DNA from: Moanibacter sp964542645
Lineage (GTDB): Bacteria > Verrucomicrobiota > Verrucomicrobiia > Opitutales > UBA2987
Reading direction: 5' to 3'
DNA: 64,000 nucleotides
Assembly: GCA_964542645.1 (NCBI GenBank)
Contig: CAZIUG010000003.1
Location: forward strand, 222,529 to 286,528
Part shown: in pieces, positions 1-8,807 of the stretch
Layout: every line of letters begins with the position of its first letter
Position numbering within the stretch: the stretch's first letter is position 1
Notes under the pieces: model-generated
The model's input: only the letters and a program-made list of their open reading frames with translations
What the model was told of the DNA's origin: nothing
Databases searched by the model: none
Made by a program: the position numbers and the translations under genes

Positions 1-110
1 TGTTATTCCTCATTATCTGAAAAATTGTAGCAGATGGGGTCGCTTTTATTTACTGGTTCCAGAATATTCTTCATCTTTTTTCACCCATCTATTTCTTTGA
101 AAGAATTAGG

Positions 111-923
111 CTACCTTCCTAAAAAGTTCGGGGTTCGCTTTTCCATAAAAGCCTTCCGCCCTTCTTTATAGTCTTCGCTAGCGTAACAATTGTCGTTCAA
201 GCGTTGGCAGAGATTAAGATTACGATCATTTGGATCTTTGCCTATTTCTGCAACGATTTGTTTAAAAGCTTTTATAGATAGAGGCGCATTTTTGGCGATA
301 GCTTGAGCACATTCGTCCACGGATTGGGCAAGTTCGGTCTTAGACTGTATACTATTAATGAGACCCATATCATAGGCTTCTAGGGCGCTAAATTGTCTTG
401 CGGAGAATAGAATTTCTTTGGCTCGGATAGGTCCGACACAAGCAACTAGAGGCTGCAATGATTCATAACTATAGCCGAGGCCCAACTTGGCAGCGGGAAT
501 CCCGAACCGAGCATCTTCAGAGGCCAGCCGTAAGTCACAACAGAGGGCAACTGCCAATCCACCGCCAACACAGTAACCACAAATTCTTGCAATGGTAGGC
601 TTGGGAATATCCGTAAGTTTCTTACAGGCAAGTGTCATCACCGAGTTGTAAGCCTCAATCTCGCTCACCAAGTTGCGGTTTGCTTCGAATTGGGATATAT
701 CAGCGCCAGAGGAAAATGCTCTTCCTCCTTCACCTGATACCACAATAACTTTTACTCTTGAATCGGACTCGAAGTCGTCCATCGCTTGGCTAATACCCCT
801 CCACATTTCTAAAGAAATCGCATTATGCTTCTCGGGCTGGTTAAAACCCAAGTAACCAGTATCTTGTTTCTTTGCGACTAAAAGCTTATCAGTTTGGTCC
901 ATACTTGCTGGCTTCTTGCTCAT
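111..923 (-). CDS. Enoyl-CoA hydratase/isomerase (crotonase) family protein
   Basis: A 270-residue crotonase-fold enzyme, normal length for the family, acting in the cytoplasm on a CoA thioester. The oxyanion-hole regions are visible: FSSGADIS near residue 70 and GYCVGGGLAVALCCDLRLA near 116-134. Where canonical hydratases carry the first catalytic glutamate (the PE of the F.xPE segment) this protein reads FGIPAAKLGLG, so it is probably not a standard beta-oxidation hydratase; an isomerase, decarboxylase or CaiD-like role fits better. Its ATG overlaps the stop of the upstream CoA-transferase by four bases (ATGA), so the two are translationally coupled and probably act on the same acyl-CoA. 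Substrate unknown. The 110 bases after its stop, to the window edge, show no gene. Confidence 0.85.
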   Translation of the reverse strand: MSKKPASMDQTDKLLVAKKQDTGYLGFNQPEKHNAISLEMWRGISQAMDDFESDSRVKVIVVSGEGGRAFSSGADISQFEANRNLVSEIEAYNSVMTLACKKLTDIPKPTIARICGYCVGGGLAVALCCDLRLASEDARFGIPAAKLGLGYSYESLQPLVACVGPIRAKEILFSARQFSALEAYDMGLINSIQSKTELAQSVDECAQAIAKNAPLSIKAFKQIVAEIGKDPNDRNLNLCQRLNDNCYASEDYKEGRKAFMEKRTPNFLGR

Positions 924-2107
924 AAAGAATGATCCTCTCTCAGTGCATTAATCTCTTCGTTTGAGAATCCAAACTCTCGCAAAACATCGGTTGTGTGTTC
1001 ACCTCTTTCTGGAGCAGGGCGATAGGTTACATTCGCATCCTTTGCCAAATTCGTCGCATTACGCACCACTTTGATTGTCCCGAGTAGGCTGTGCTTGACA
1101 GGCCGTGACATTTCCAAATGACGCACTTGGGGGTCTACCCACATTTCGTTGATTTGGTAAATCGGGCCACATGGAACCCCTGCTTCATTCAGCTCCTCAA
1201 TCCATTCATTGCTACTTTTTTTTAGGAAATATTCGCTGAGTTTTGCGTTCAATTGTTCTCGATTTTGTGATCTGGCCTCGGAATTGGAGAAATTTGGATG
1301 GTCAGACAGCTCGTTGGCTGCCAGTACTTTGCATATTCGCTGCCAGATTTGTTCGCCGCCGCTCGCAATGTTGATGTACCCGTCACTAGTCTGGAAAGTT
1401 CCCGTAGGGATGATCGTAGGATGATTATTGCCTGCTTGCTCGGGGACTTCATTCCCTATTAACCAGCGAGCGGCTTGGAAATCTAGCATTGCGATCTGAG
1501 CCTCAAGTAACGATGTGTGCACCAACTGACCTTTTCCGTCTACCTCCCGTTGGAGTAATGCAATTAAAATACCGATTGCTGTATATAAACCGGCAGCTAG
1601 ATCCGCAATTGGTACTCCGACTCGTACCGGTCCCTGACCGGGTAATCCGGTAATCGACATCAAGCCTCCCATTCCTTGGGCAATCTGATCCAATCCAGGA
1701 CGGAATCGGTAGGGACCGTCTTGGCCAAATCCAGAAACACTGGCGTAGACAATACGAGGGTTTTCTTTTCGGCAAGTAGCGTAATCAATTCCGAGTCGCT
1801 CTTTAACTTCGGGCCGAAAGTTCTCGACTATCACATCTGCCTTTTTTACTAGGCGCATGAATACAGCCCGACCCTGTTCTGTCTTGAGATTCAGTACTAA
1901 CCCGCGTTTGTTTCGATGTAAATTTTGGAAATCTGGACCGTGGCGTGGGCCGCCCATGCCAACTGAGCTGTCAATCTTCTCCGGAGGCTCGATCTTAATT
2001 ACGTTTGCTCCCCAGTCCGCCAGCTGACGCACCGCCGTTGGTCCCGCTCGTACCCGAGATAGATCGAGGACCGTATATCGGGAAAGGGGGCCTTTTTGAT
2101 CTTTCAT
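920..2107 (-). CDS. CaiB/BaiF family (family III) CoA-transferase
   Basis: A 395-residue family III CoA-transferase, the usual size. It should move CoA between carboxylic acids (formyl-, carnitinyl-, bile-acid- or succinyl-CoA types). Family features are visible: the N-terminal DLSRVRAGPTAVRQLADWGA segment, the IKIEPPE motif, the NKRGLVLNLK stretch, and GKGQLVHTSLLEAQ, where an acidic residue (here Glu) sits at the catalytic Asp position known from formyl-CoA transferase. Coupled by a four-base overlap to the following crotonase. CoA-transferase plus crotonase is the architecture of carnitine-type (CaiB/CaiD) and related degradation routes, but nothing here fixes the substrate. It diverges from the phnD-like gene across a 150-base spacer. 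Confidence 0.88.
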   Translation of the reverse strand: MKDQKGPLSRYTVLDLSRVRAGPTAVRQLADWGANVIKIEPPEKIDSSVGMGGPRHGPDFQNLHRNKRGLVLNLKTEQGRAVFMRLVKKADVIVENFRPEVKERLGIDYATCRKENPRIVYASVSGFGQDGPYRFRPGLDQIAQGMGGLMSITGLPGQGPVRVGVPIADLAAGLYTAIGILIALLQREVDGKGQLVHTSLLEAQIAMLDFQAARWLIGNEVPEQAGNNHPTIIPTGTFQTSDGYINIASGGEQIWQRICKVLAANELSDHPNFSNSEARSQNREQLNAKLSEYFLKKSSNEWIEELNEAGVPCGPIYQINEMWVDPQVRHLEMSRPVKHSLLGTIKVVRNATNLAKDANVTYRPAPERGEHTTDVLREFGFSNEEINALREDHSL

Positions 2108-2257
2108 AACCTGTTAACTGTTAAGGAGGTTTCCATTTCTATTATCATAGAGTTATTGGGTTCTTCCATTAATAAAATGTCCCTCTTGATTTTGGCCGCA
2201 ACTCGCAAATTTCACTGCTTGCCTTTTTTAAGGTAAAGTACTGAATTTAATTTACGA

Positions 2258-3139
2258 ATGAAACGTGTAATTGCCTTTCTCGCCCTACCATTGGCCTTCC
2301 TGGGGCCCGCCTGCACGCAGGAGAGTGCGACCCGAGAGGCTATAACTGTTGCGCTTAAACCCGATAAGAACCCAGACCGATTGATCAAAGAAAAAGCTGC
2401 TCTCGAGGTTTACTTGTCGGGGGAGCTATTACATCCTGTCAAAGTTATTGTCCCCTTAAGTTCGGCAGTCATTACGACCGGTTTCGCCAATGGAAGCATC
2501 GACCTAGGATTCCTGAGTTCGACCGAGGCTGCAAAGGCGATTAAGGCGGAAGTAGCTGATATCCTTCTGGCCGGTGAGATCGACGGGAGTACTCACTACC
2601 TGAGCTATTGGGTCGCTCTAAAGGATAGTTCCTATACTAGGATAGAAGAGTTGCGGGGCAAGCCCATTGCATTTTCAAGTCGTACTAGTACTTCTGGTTT
2701 TCTTATTCCCACATGGGATCTATTCAAGAGGAAACTCATAACTCAAGATGAAGGGCCCGAGGGATTTTTTGGAGAAGGCAATGTGTTCTATGGAGTTGGT
2801 TACGTGTCCGCTATCGAGAAGGTTCTTAGCGGTGAAGTCGAAGCCGCCGCAGTAAGTTATTACGTACTTGATGAAGACCGTTATCTGACACCGGATCAGC
2901 GCTCGCGACTGAGAATGGTAAATAGCCAAGGGCCTGTGCCTACCCATACTATATCATGCAGACGGACTCTAGATCTATCACTTCGCATTCGGTTAAAGAA
3001 AGTTTTGCTCCGAATGAACCAAGATAATTCGAAACTGCGCGATCTGGTCTTCAATTCTAAACTGGTGGAGGTGGATCCAAAAGAGCATCTCAAAATAAGC
3101 CATGAAACGTTATCGATTGTTTCCCGCATGAAACTCTAG
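2258..3139 (+). CDS. Phosphate/phosphite/phosphonate-type ABC transporter substrate-binding protein (PhnD-like)
   Basis: A 293-residue periplasmic binding protein. The N-terminus is a signal peptide ending in GPAC, so Cys19 is the probable lipidated residue, although the lipobox is not perfect. Mature features match the PhnD/PtxB family: GFANGSIDLGFLSSTEAA around 75-92 and the IEELRGKPIAFSSRTSTSGF stretch around 130-150, with the family StSG ligand-binding element. It is the first gene of a three-gene uptake operon; its TAG is followed immediately by the ATG of the ATPase gene. No phosphonate-lyase or phosphite-oxidising gene lies nearby, so the ligand is uncertain: phosphonate, phosphite, or another small anion. 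Confidence 0.85.
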   Translation: MKRVIAFLALPLAFLGPACTQESATREAITVALKPDKNPDRLIKEKAALEVYLSGELLHPVKVIVPLSSAVITTGFANGSIDLGFLSSTEAAKAIKAEVADILLAGEIDGSTHYLSYWVALKDSSYTRIEELRGKPIAFSSRTSTSGFLIPTWDLFKRKLITQDEGPEGFFGEGNVFYGVGYVSAIEKVLSGEVEAAAVSYYVLDEDRYLTPDQRSRLRMVNSQGPVPTHTISCRRTLDLSLRIRLKKVLLRMNQDNSKLRDLVFNSKLVEVDPKEHLKISHETLSIVSRMKL

Positions 3140-3874
3140 ATGCAGAAGAACGGAAAATCAGTTGAAGAGAAATCTTTGCTGACATTGCATACCGAATCCT
3201 TGGGGATACGCCGAAATGGGAAATGGCTAATTCGAAACCTCAATTTGGAGGTCGGTTTTGCATCTTCTATAGCCATCGTGGGGCCATCAGGTGTTGGCAA
3301 GACTAGTTTCCTCAAATGTCTTGCTGGCGATTTGGAGCCGACCGAAGGGTTTCTCTATTATCGAGCTGCTGATGGTACTAGGAAAACGCCGTATGAGATC
3401 CGGACCCATCTCGGCTTCATCTTCCAAAATCTTAATCTTATTGAAAATGAGTCGGTTATGTACAATGTGCTCGTCGGTCGGTTGGGCCGCTATTCCTCCT
3501 TTCGAACACTCCTCGGATTTCCTTGCACCGATAAGCACGATGCATTTGCTATTCTAAACGATCTGGGAATCGGAGAGTGCGTGCATAAATGGGTGGCAGA
3601 GATCTCGGGAGGAGAGAAGCAAAGAGTAAGCGTCGCTAGAGCTTTATTTCAGGATCCTTCGATTATATTTGCGGATGAACCGTTCTCGCACTTGGACTCG
3701 CAATCTGTTGAGAATGTTCTAACCCGATTCCGAAAGGAAGTTAAGGACAGAAACAAAACTGTTTTCTGTGTCTTGCACGACTCTGATTTTGTCGATTGTT
3801 TTGCCGATTTCATTTTGACCTTCGACCAGAAGATTCCTGAAAATTGGACTTTTAGGGAGGTTTCGCCCAAGTGA
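3140..3874 (+). CDS. ABC transporter ATPase, PhnC-like
   Basis: A 244-residue ABC ATPase that powers the adjacent permease. Visible motifs: Walker A GPSGVGKT (48-55), Q-loop FIFQNLNLIE near 93-102, signature ISGGEKQR (155-162), Walker B IIFADEP (175-181) and the H-loop HDSD near residue 213. Length and order suit PhnC. The start ATG abuts the stop of the binding-protein gene with no gap, and its TGA overlaps the GTG start of the permease gene (GTGA), so the three are one coupled operon. Confidence 0.88.
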   Translation: MQKNGKSVEEKSLLTLHTESLGIRRNGKWLIRNLNLEVGFASSIAIVGPSGVGKTSFLKCLAGDLEPTEGFLYYRAADGTRKTPYEIRTHLGFIFQNLNLIENESVMYNVLVGRLGRYSSFRTLLGFPCTDKHDAFAILNDLGIGECVHKWVAEISGGEKQRVSVARALFQDPSIIFADEPFSHLDSQSVENVLTRFRKEVKDRNKTVFCVLHDSDFVDCFADFILTFDQKIPENWTFREVSPK

Positions 3875-4716
3875 TTGAACCCAAGCCATTGGCTTCGAAA
3901 TCTCCCTCTCCGGACTTGCCCGCTCTCAAATGGTTCGAACGCCTCAACCTCGTTAATGTTACGTTTATCATCTTCATCCTCGCAGTAGTATTTTCGAGTA
4001 CTGTCATTCGAGGATCTGGTAGAGATCTCAACTATTTGGCGAATCTTTACCAGTTCGTCTCTAACTTCTTCCCGCCCGATTTAACAGTAATGGGCGACTC
4101 CCTCTCCTCTTTAGTCGAAACTGTAAAGATAGCCGTAATGGCAACTCTTTTTGCTATTGTGATCTCGTTTTTCCTTTCGTTGGGTGCATCTCAGAATCTT
4201 GCCTCCCGGCCACTTGTTCTCGTCTTTAGAATGCTACTCAATCTTGTTCGCACTCTTCCGAGTCTTGTCTGGGCTCTTATCGCTGTCGCTATTGTGGGTC
4301 CTAATCCCCTAGCTGGAGTGATTGGCCTCACTTTTTACAGCATAGGATATCTTGGAAAATTCTTCAGTGAAGCTTTTGAATCATGCGATGTTGAGGTGGC
4401 AAGATCCCTTCGAATCATGGGAGCCAATCCCTTCCAAGCATTTCAGTACGGACTTTGGCCTCAGGCTAAGCCCTTGATATGGAGCTACTCGATATGGATG
4501 CTGGAGTACAATATTCGATCAGCATCGATCATTGGATATGTCGGTGCAGGGGGAATTGGGACCCAATTGCAAATCTACCAGGAATTTGGTCAGTGGGACA
4601 AGTTTGCTACAGTACTGATCTGCATCCTCGTCGTTGTCACTCTTCTCGATCTCCTCGGGGAACGGATCCGTCATTCGGTTACGAAGAAGATCGGGTTTTC
4701 ACCTTCACGCGACTGA
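3871..4716 (+). CDS. ABC transporter permease, PhnE-like
   Basis: A 281-residue inner-membrane permease of the phosphonate-type transporter. It starts at a GTG that overlaps the ATPase stop; a GGGAGG ribosome-binding site lies at 3855-3860. Hydrophobic segments are visible near residues 27-46, 82-110, 115-150, 205-230 and 240-262. The EAA-type coupling loop, DVEVARSLRIMGANPFQAF, sits near 170-188. It follows binding protein and ATPase in standard order and completes the importer. Nothing resembling a catabolic gene follows: 4717-4995 holds no supported feature before the oppositely oriented rarA. Confidence 0.87.
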   Translation: MIEPKPLASKSPSPDLPALKWFERLNLVNVTFIIFILAVVFSSTVIRGSGRDLNYLANLYQFVSNFFPPDLTVMGDSLSSLVETVKIAVMATLFAIVISFFLSLGASQNLASRPLVLVFRMLLNLVRTLPSLVWALIAVAIVGPNPLAGVIGLTFYSIGYLGKFFSEAFESCDVEVARSLRIMGANPFQAFQYGLWPQAKPLIWSYSIWMLEYNIRSASIIGYVGAGGIGTQLQIYQEFGQWDKFATVLICILVVVTLLDLLGERIRHSVTKKIGFSPSRD

Positions 4717-4995
4717 AGATCCTTCTTCGGGTGGGATATTTTTACTTTAGCCTGGGAGGGAGGCTGATGCAATGCCTTCATTGCAGTACTTATCTTCGCT
4801 ATCGTGGTTTTGGAAATGTAATCATATGGGTGTGATTTAATTAAGACTGGTCACTGATGTTCTCTAAGTTCCGGCTATAAACTAGATAATGTGGATCCCC
4901 ATCCTATATAGGATCATTTGGGATGATATACGAAGTTTAACCTACGTTCACACTTCCCTATCCATTCGCAATCCGTAATTTTCAATTCTTTATTT

Positions 4996-6363
4996 TTAAA
5001 CCTCCTCTTCCATCGCCGTTTTAATCTCTTTCCATCGCTTCAGACGGGCTGCGATTTTCACTTCAGCCCCAGAATCCTTGGGGAAATAAAATTGTTCGGG
5101 TCGCTCCATATAATCTTGGGCCGATATGGTTTCTGGATAATCGTGGCTGTATTGATACTCTTTCCCATGCCCCAGGCTCTTACTGATCTTGGTACTTGCA
5201 TCTCGAAGATGAAGAGGGACTGGTTGCAGCTCCTTTTCTCTAACTGTTTTACCCGCCTCTCTGAAAGCCGCTGTTGTTGAATTACTCTTTGGGGCGGTTG
5301 CCATGTAAACGACGGCATGGGCCAGATTGAGCTCGCATTCGGGCAGGCCGATATACTCACAGGCCTGAAAGGCTGCTATCGCAAGGGGAAGCGCATGAGG
5401 ATCTGCAAGGCCAATATCTTCAGAAGCCAAGATAGTGATGCGTCGGGCAATAAAACGGGGATCCTCGCCTCCTGCTAGCATTTTGGCTAACCAGTAGAGG
5501 GAAGCATCTGGATCGCTCCCTCTCATGCTCTTAATAAACGCGGATGCTGTGTCGTAGACTTCGTCCGTGTCGTAGGGGATCTGGCGTTCCCGTGCGAATG
5601 CTGCAACTTCTTTTTTCGACAAACAAGTGCCCTCGGGTAGACTCATGATTAGAGTCTCCAAAGCGTTTAGCGCCCGCCGTAAATCACCATCACATAGATT
5701 TGCCAATGAACGCAATACTCTGTCCTCCACCGAACATTTAAGCCGCCCGAGTCCCCGATCTCTATCCATTAACGCAGCTTTTATGACCTGGAATGACTGG
5801 TCCGCCGAAATAGGCTCAAGGCGAAACAGGTGGCTTCGGCTGAGAAGAGGTGCAATTAGATAGAACCCAGGATTATGGGTTGTAGCTCCAATTAACCGGA
5901 TATTGCCTTCTTCCACATCTGGAAGTAGAAGGTCCTGTTGAGCCTTGTTAAACCTGTGAATCTCGTCGATAAAGAGAATCGTACGATCTTCGGGCCTGCT
6001 GCGAGCAAATCTCAGGGTGTCTCTTAATTCCGCAACATTAGACATAACCGCGTTAATCCGTATGAATCGAGTTCTTGATTCCAATGCAATTACCTCAGCC
6101 AATGTCGTCTTTCCGCAACCTGGCGGACCGTAAAGCAGGATACTACCCAGTCTGTCCGCCCTAATCAGTCGAGGAAGCAGTGCTCCGTCTCCAAGAATGT
6201 GATCTTGTCCAACGATTTCGTCCAACTTACGGGGTCGCATCCTCACGGCCAACGGCTTGGGATGAGTCTCCGAGACCGGAGAAGTGTTCTCCGTAAAATC
6301 TTTAGCTCGATTTTTCTCCCCGCTTTCTTCATCAAAGAGAAAAGTCTGTTCTTTCTCCTTCAT
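4996..6363 (-). CDS. rarA: Replication-associated recombination protein A (RarA/MgsA), AAA+ ATPase
   Basis: A clamp-loader-like AAA+ ATPase acting at stalled replication forks. Counting from a GTG at 6381 it is 461 residues, but ATG at 6363 is preferred because GGAGG lies eleven bases upstream, giving 455 residues. In the longer numbering: Walker A GPPGCGKT (85-92), Walker B ILFIDEIHRF (135-144), then IGATTHNPGFYLIAPLLSR as the sensor-1 and arginine-finger region. The C-terminal tetramerisation domain carries RRITILASEDIGLADPHAL and HAVVYMA, both typical of the family. The first ~40 residues are a charged low-complexity extension. It stands alone on the minus strand and diverges from thiD. 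Confidence 0.93.
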   Translation of the reverse strand: MKEKEQTFLFDEESGEKNRAKDFTENTSPVSETHPKPLAVRMRPRKLDEIVGQDHILGDGALLPRLIRADRLGSILLYGPPGCGKTTLAEVIALESRTRFIRINAVMSNVAELRDTLRFARSRPEDRTILFIDEIHRFNKAQQDLLLPDVEEGNIRLIGATTHNPGFYLIAPLLSRSHLFRLEPISADQSFQVIKAALMDRDRGLGRLKCSVEDRVLRSLANLCDGDLRRALNALETLIMSLPEGTCLSKKEVAAFARERQIPYDTDEVYDTASAFIKSMRGSDPDASLYWLAKMLAGGEDPRFIARRITILASEDIGLADPHALPLAIAAFQACEYIGLPECELNLAHAVVYMATAPKSNSTTAAFREAGKTVREKELQPVPLHLRDASTKISKSLGHGKEYQYSHDYPETISAQDYMERPEQFYFPKDSGAEVKIAARLKRWKEIKTAMEEEV

Positions 6364-6506
6364 CGCAAAAGGGTCCTCCACCTTTAATAGCGCTTAATGC
6401 TCCTTCTGATCCTCACTATTATGTTGCACAGAGACCTGAAGAGGCAAGGGATGTTTCGATCCCAAAGTAGAAAAGTTTTTGCTACACCTCTCCTTTTCAA
6501 CTGATA

Positions 6507-6549
6507 ATATGGACCTGAGAGCTTTAGAGTCTTCGTGTGAAGTCCATAT
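6507..6549 (+). promoter_or_regulatory. Inverted repeat in the thiD leader
   Basis: An eight-base perfect inverted repeat, ATATGGAC at 6507-6514 and GTCCATAT at 6542-6549, separated by 27 bases. It ends 23 bases before the thiD ATG, so it would fold just upstream of the ribosome-binding region. I looked for a thiamine-pyrophosphate riboswitch here and did not find its conserved core. It could be a protein-binding dyad or a simple leader hairpin, or chance. Confidence 0.25.
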
Positions 6550-6572
6550 ACCTCTTTATTTAATTTTCCTAG

Positions 6573-7421
6573 ATGCAGAAGAGAGCGTTCCAATCATCAA
6601 AGCGTAGACCAACGTCCTCCGAAGCGCCGGTTGTCCTCACTATCGCTGGCTCGGATAGTGGGGGGGGCGCAGGAATCCAAGCTGACCTCTCGACTTTTGC
6701 TGCTTTGAGAGTTTTTGGCACTTGTGCTCTCACTTGTGTGACTGCCCAGAATCCCACCGGCGTAAGAATGGTAAAGGAGATTGAGGCGGAGATGATTGAA
6801 GCGCAACTTACTCAGGTCTCCGACTATTTCGCTGTCAAGGCTTTGAAGACCGGAATGCTTTTTAGTGAGAAGATCATCGATGCAGTGGCTAGATTTATTT
6901 CCGATCGTCCATCCATCCCTGCGGTTATTGATCCAGTCATGGTGGCTTCTAGTGGTGCCGTCCTGCTCGAAATGAATGCAATTGATGCTCTTAAGAATCT
7001 CATCCTTCCCAAAGCAGCTGTCATTACTCCTAATCTGGATGAAGCAGAGGTATTGCTTGGAGTGCGACCCTCGGATATTTTCCAAATGAAAAGGGCAGCC
7101 AAAACGATTTTCAAAGAATACGGAACTGCAGTCCTGATAAAAGGGGGCCACTTGGACACAAAGGATTTAACTGATGTCTTTTTTGACGGCCAAAATGGGA
7201 TGATAGTGCTCACTTCAAAACGGAACCCAACCATCGACACCCATGGGAGTGGGTGTACTTTGGCTGCAGCTATTGCGGCTTTCCTTGCCAAAGGTTTCAC
7301 AATCGCGGACGCTGTTCTTTCCGGGCATGCCTATTTGAAGTCTAGTATCGCTGCGCCTCTCCGTGTAGATGGAAGGGACTATCTCAATCGTATATCCATT
7401 GCTAACAATTCAAACTCATAG
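6573..7421 (+). CDS. thiD: Bifunctional hydroxymethylpyrimidine kinase / phosphomethylpyrimidine kinase
   Basis: A 282-residue ribokinase-superfamily enzyme that phosphorylates HMP and then HMP-phosphate in the cytoplasm, supplying the pyrimidine half of thiamine. Visible motifs: AGSDSGGGAGIQADLSTF (25-42) for pyrimidine and nucleotide binding, IDPVMVASSGAVLL in the middle, VITPNLDEAEVLLG, and the catalytic DTHGSGCTLAAAIAAFLAKG near 225-245. It is about fifteen residues longer than E. coli ThiD, all at the N-terminus. No other thiamine gene is adjacent. The ATG lacks a clear Shine-Dalgarno site, which is common in this window. Confidence 0.93.
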   Translation: MQKRAFQSSKRRPTSSEAPVVLTIAGSDSGGGAGIQADLSTFAALRVFGTCALTCVTAQNPTGVRMVKEIEAEMIEAQLTQVSDYFAVKALKTGMLFSEKIIDAVARFISDRPSIPAVIDPVMVASSGAVLLEMNAIDALKNLILPKAAVITPNLDEAEVLLGVRPSDIFQMKRAAKTIFKEYGTAVLIKGGHLDTKDLTDVFFDGQNGMIVLTSKRNPTIDTHGSGCTLAAAIAAFLAKGFTIADAVLSGHAYLKSSIAAPLRVDGRDYLNRISIANNSNS

Positions 7422-7647
7422 ACCCCGTTGCTGCTTCAGTTCAGTATGACTTTCTGTAATATGGCTCATCTGGAAACCGTCTCCTTCCACCCAAAATCTC
7501 TCGCGGATTTAAAGAAAGTCTGGTGTCTGCTGTCTACTTTCTTTACCTATACCCTTATATGTTACTTACATTTTCTTGCCATTTATGGGAGAACGTAGCA
7601 AAATTAAAAACCGGAATTTTGACGATGATCATAGCGAAATTTGACCC

Positions 7648-7932
7648 ATGAAAAGTGCTTACGAGCTAGCCATGGAGCGTCTTAAAACTGAGGATCCAAG
7701 CGCTTCTAAACCCCTTGACGATGGACAGCGTAAAGAGATCCACGAACTCGAGAATCGCTACAAAGCGAAGATTGCGGAAAAGGAGATTTTCCTGAGCAAG
7801 CAGCTTGAGGAAACACGCCAAAAAGGAGATTTGCCCGAAGCAGAAAAGATTGAAACTCAGCTTCAGAACGAACGCGCCCGCCTTGAGGAGGAGCTGGAAG
7901 AAGAGAAGGAAAAAATTCGCAATCGGAAATGA
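7648..7932 (+). CDS. Small conserved coiled-coil protein of unknown function
   Basis: A 94-residue, highly charged protein beginning MKSAYELAMERL and then almost entirely Glu/Lys/Arg-rich alpha helix with heptad-like spacing, so probably a coiled coil. No cysteine, signal peptide or membrane segment. I associate proteins with this opening motif with Planctomycetota and Verrucomicrobiota, but no function is known to me. Its stop overlaps the thyA start by four bases (ATGA), so the two are coupled, which supports it being translated and links it to the thymidylate/folate gene pair. Confidence 0.75.
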   Translation: MKSAYELAMERLKTEDPSASKPLDDGQRKEIHELENRYKAKIAEKEIFLSKQLEETRQKGDLPEAEKIETQLQNERARLEEELEEEKEKIRNRK

Positions 7933-8729
7933 AGCAATATTGCGAGCTCCTCAGACTTGTTCTCAGCAAGGGGAAACCTCGCGAGGACCGAACAGGGGTC
8001 GGGACTTTCTCCATTTTCGGAGCCCAGGCGCGGTATGACCTAAAGGATACATTTCCTCTCCTTACCACCAAAAAGCTCCATCTAAAGTCCATTATTTATG
8101 AGCTTCTTTGGTTTCTTAAGGGCGACACCAACCTAGGTTACTTACACAATCATAAGGTGAAGATTTGGGACGAATGGGCTGATGAAAAAGGAGACCTCGG
8201 CCGAATTTACGGTGCCCAATGGTGCGAATGGAAGGCACCTGATGGTCGGTCGATCAACCAGATCGACAAGGTCATCGAACAGATTAAAAACGATCCTCAG
8301 AGCCGCCGGCATATAGTTTCTGCTTGGAACGTAGGCGAATTGGACCAGATGGCACTAAATCCCTGCCACGTCCTCTTTCAGTTCTATGTCGATGTTGAGG
8401 AGCAATCTCTCGGCTGTCAGCTCTATCAGAGGAGCGCTGATCTCTTTCTGGGAGTCCCTTTCAATATAGCTTCGTATTCGCTTCTCACCATGATGGTTGC
8501 TCAGGTCTGCGGACTTCAGCCGGCTGAATTCGTCCACACTTTCGGGGATCTCCATCTCTATAATAATCATCTCGAGCAAGTTAAGCAGCAGCTGGCCCGT
8601 GAGTTTCGTCCCCTTCCGACCATGCGGCTTAATCCGAACATAACCGACATTCACGATTTTTCCTACGAAGATTTCGAGCTTCTTGGTTACGACCCCCACC
8701 CGAGTATACGTGCGCCAATAGCGGTCTAA
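7929..8729 (+). CDS. thyA: Thymidylate synthase
   Basis: A 266-residue classical thymidylate synthase making dTMP from dUMP with methylene-tetrahydrofolate; the product dihydrofolate is recycled by the next gene. Nucleophile Cys146 is in NPCHVLFQF; the dUMP-binding block YQRSADLFLGVPFNIASY spans 166-183; the phosphate-binding arginine lies in RTGVGTFSIFG (21-31); the C-terminus HPSIRAPIAV matches the closing tail of the family. It starts at an ATG overlapping the stop of the coiled-coil gene, and folA follows about 80 bases later. Confidence 0.97.
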   Translation: MKQYCELLRLVLSKGKPREDRTGVGTFSIFGAQARYDLKDTFPLLTTKKLHLKSIIYELLWFLKGDTNLGYLHNHKVKIWDEWADEKGDLGRIYGAQWCEWKAPDGRSINQIDKVIEQIKNDPQSRRHIVSAWNVGELDQMALNPCHVLFQFYVDVEEQSLGCQLYQRSADLFLGVPFNIASYSLLTMMVAQVCGLQPAEFVHTFGDLHLYNNHLEQVKQQLAREFRPLPTMRLNPNITDIHDFSYEDFELLGYDPHPSIRAPIAV

Positions 8730-8807
8730 AAGCAATTCTCGTAACTCCTTCCCAGTGAACGAGGGATCCAAGGTAAACGGAATGCCTAATTGTTTATGTT
8801 TCATCTT

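Noticed and set aside
6382..6572. Possible thiamine-pyrophosphate riboswitch before thiD
   Set aside because: Only isolated fragments such as CTGAGAG are present; the conserved two-arm core could not be assembled. Only a simple inverted repeat remains.
7446..7598. A 50-codon plus-strand frame with a hydrophobic end between thiD and the coiled-coil gene
   Set aside because: No ribosome-binding site, no recognisable family, and frames of this length are expected by chance.
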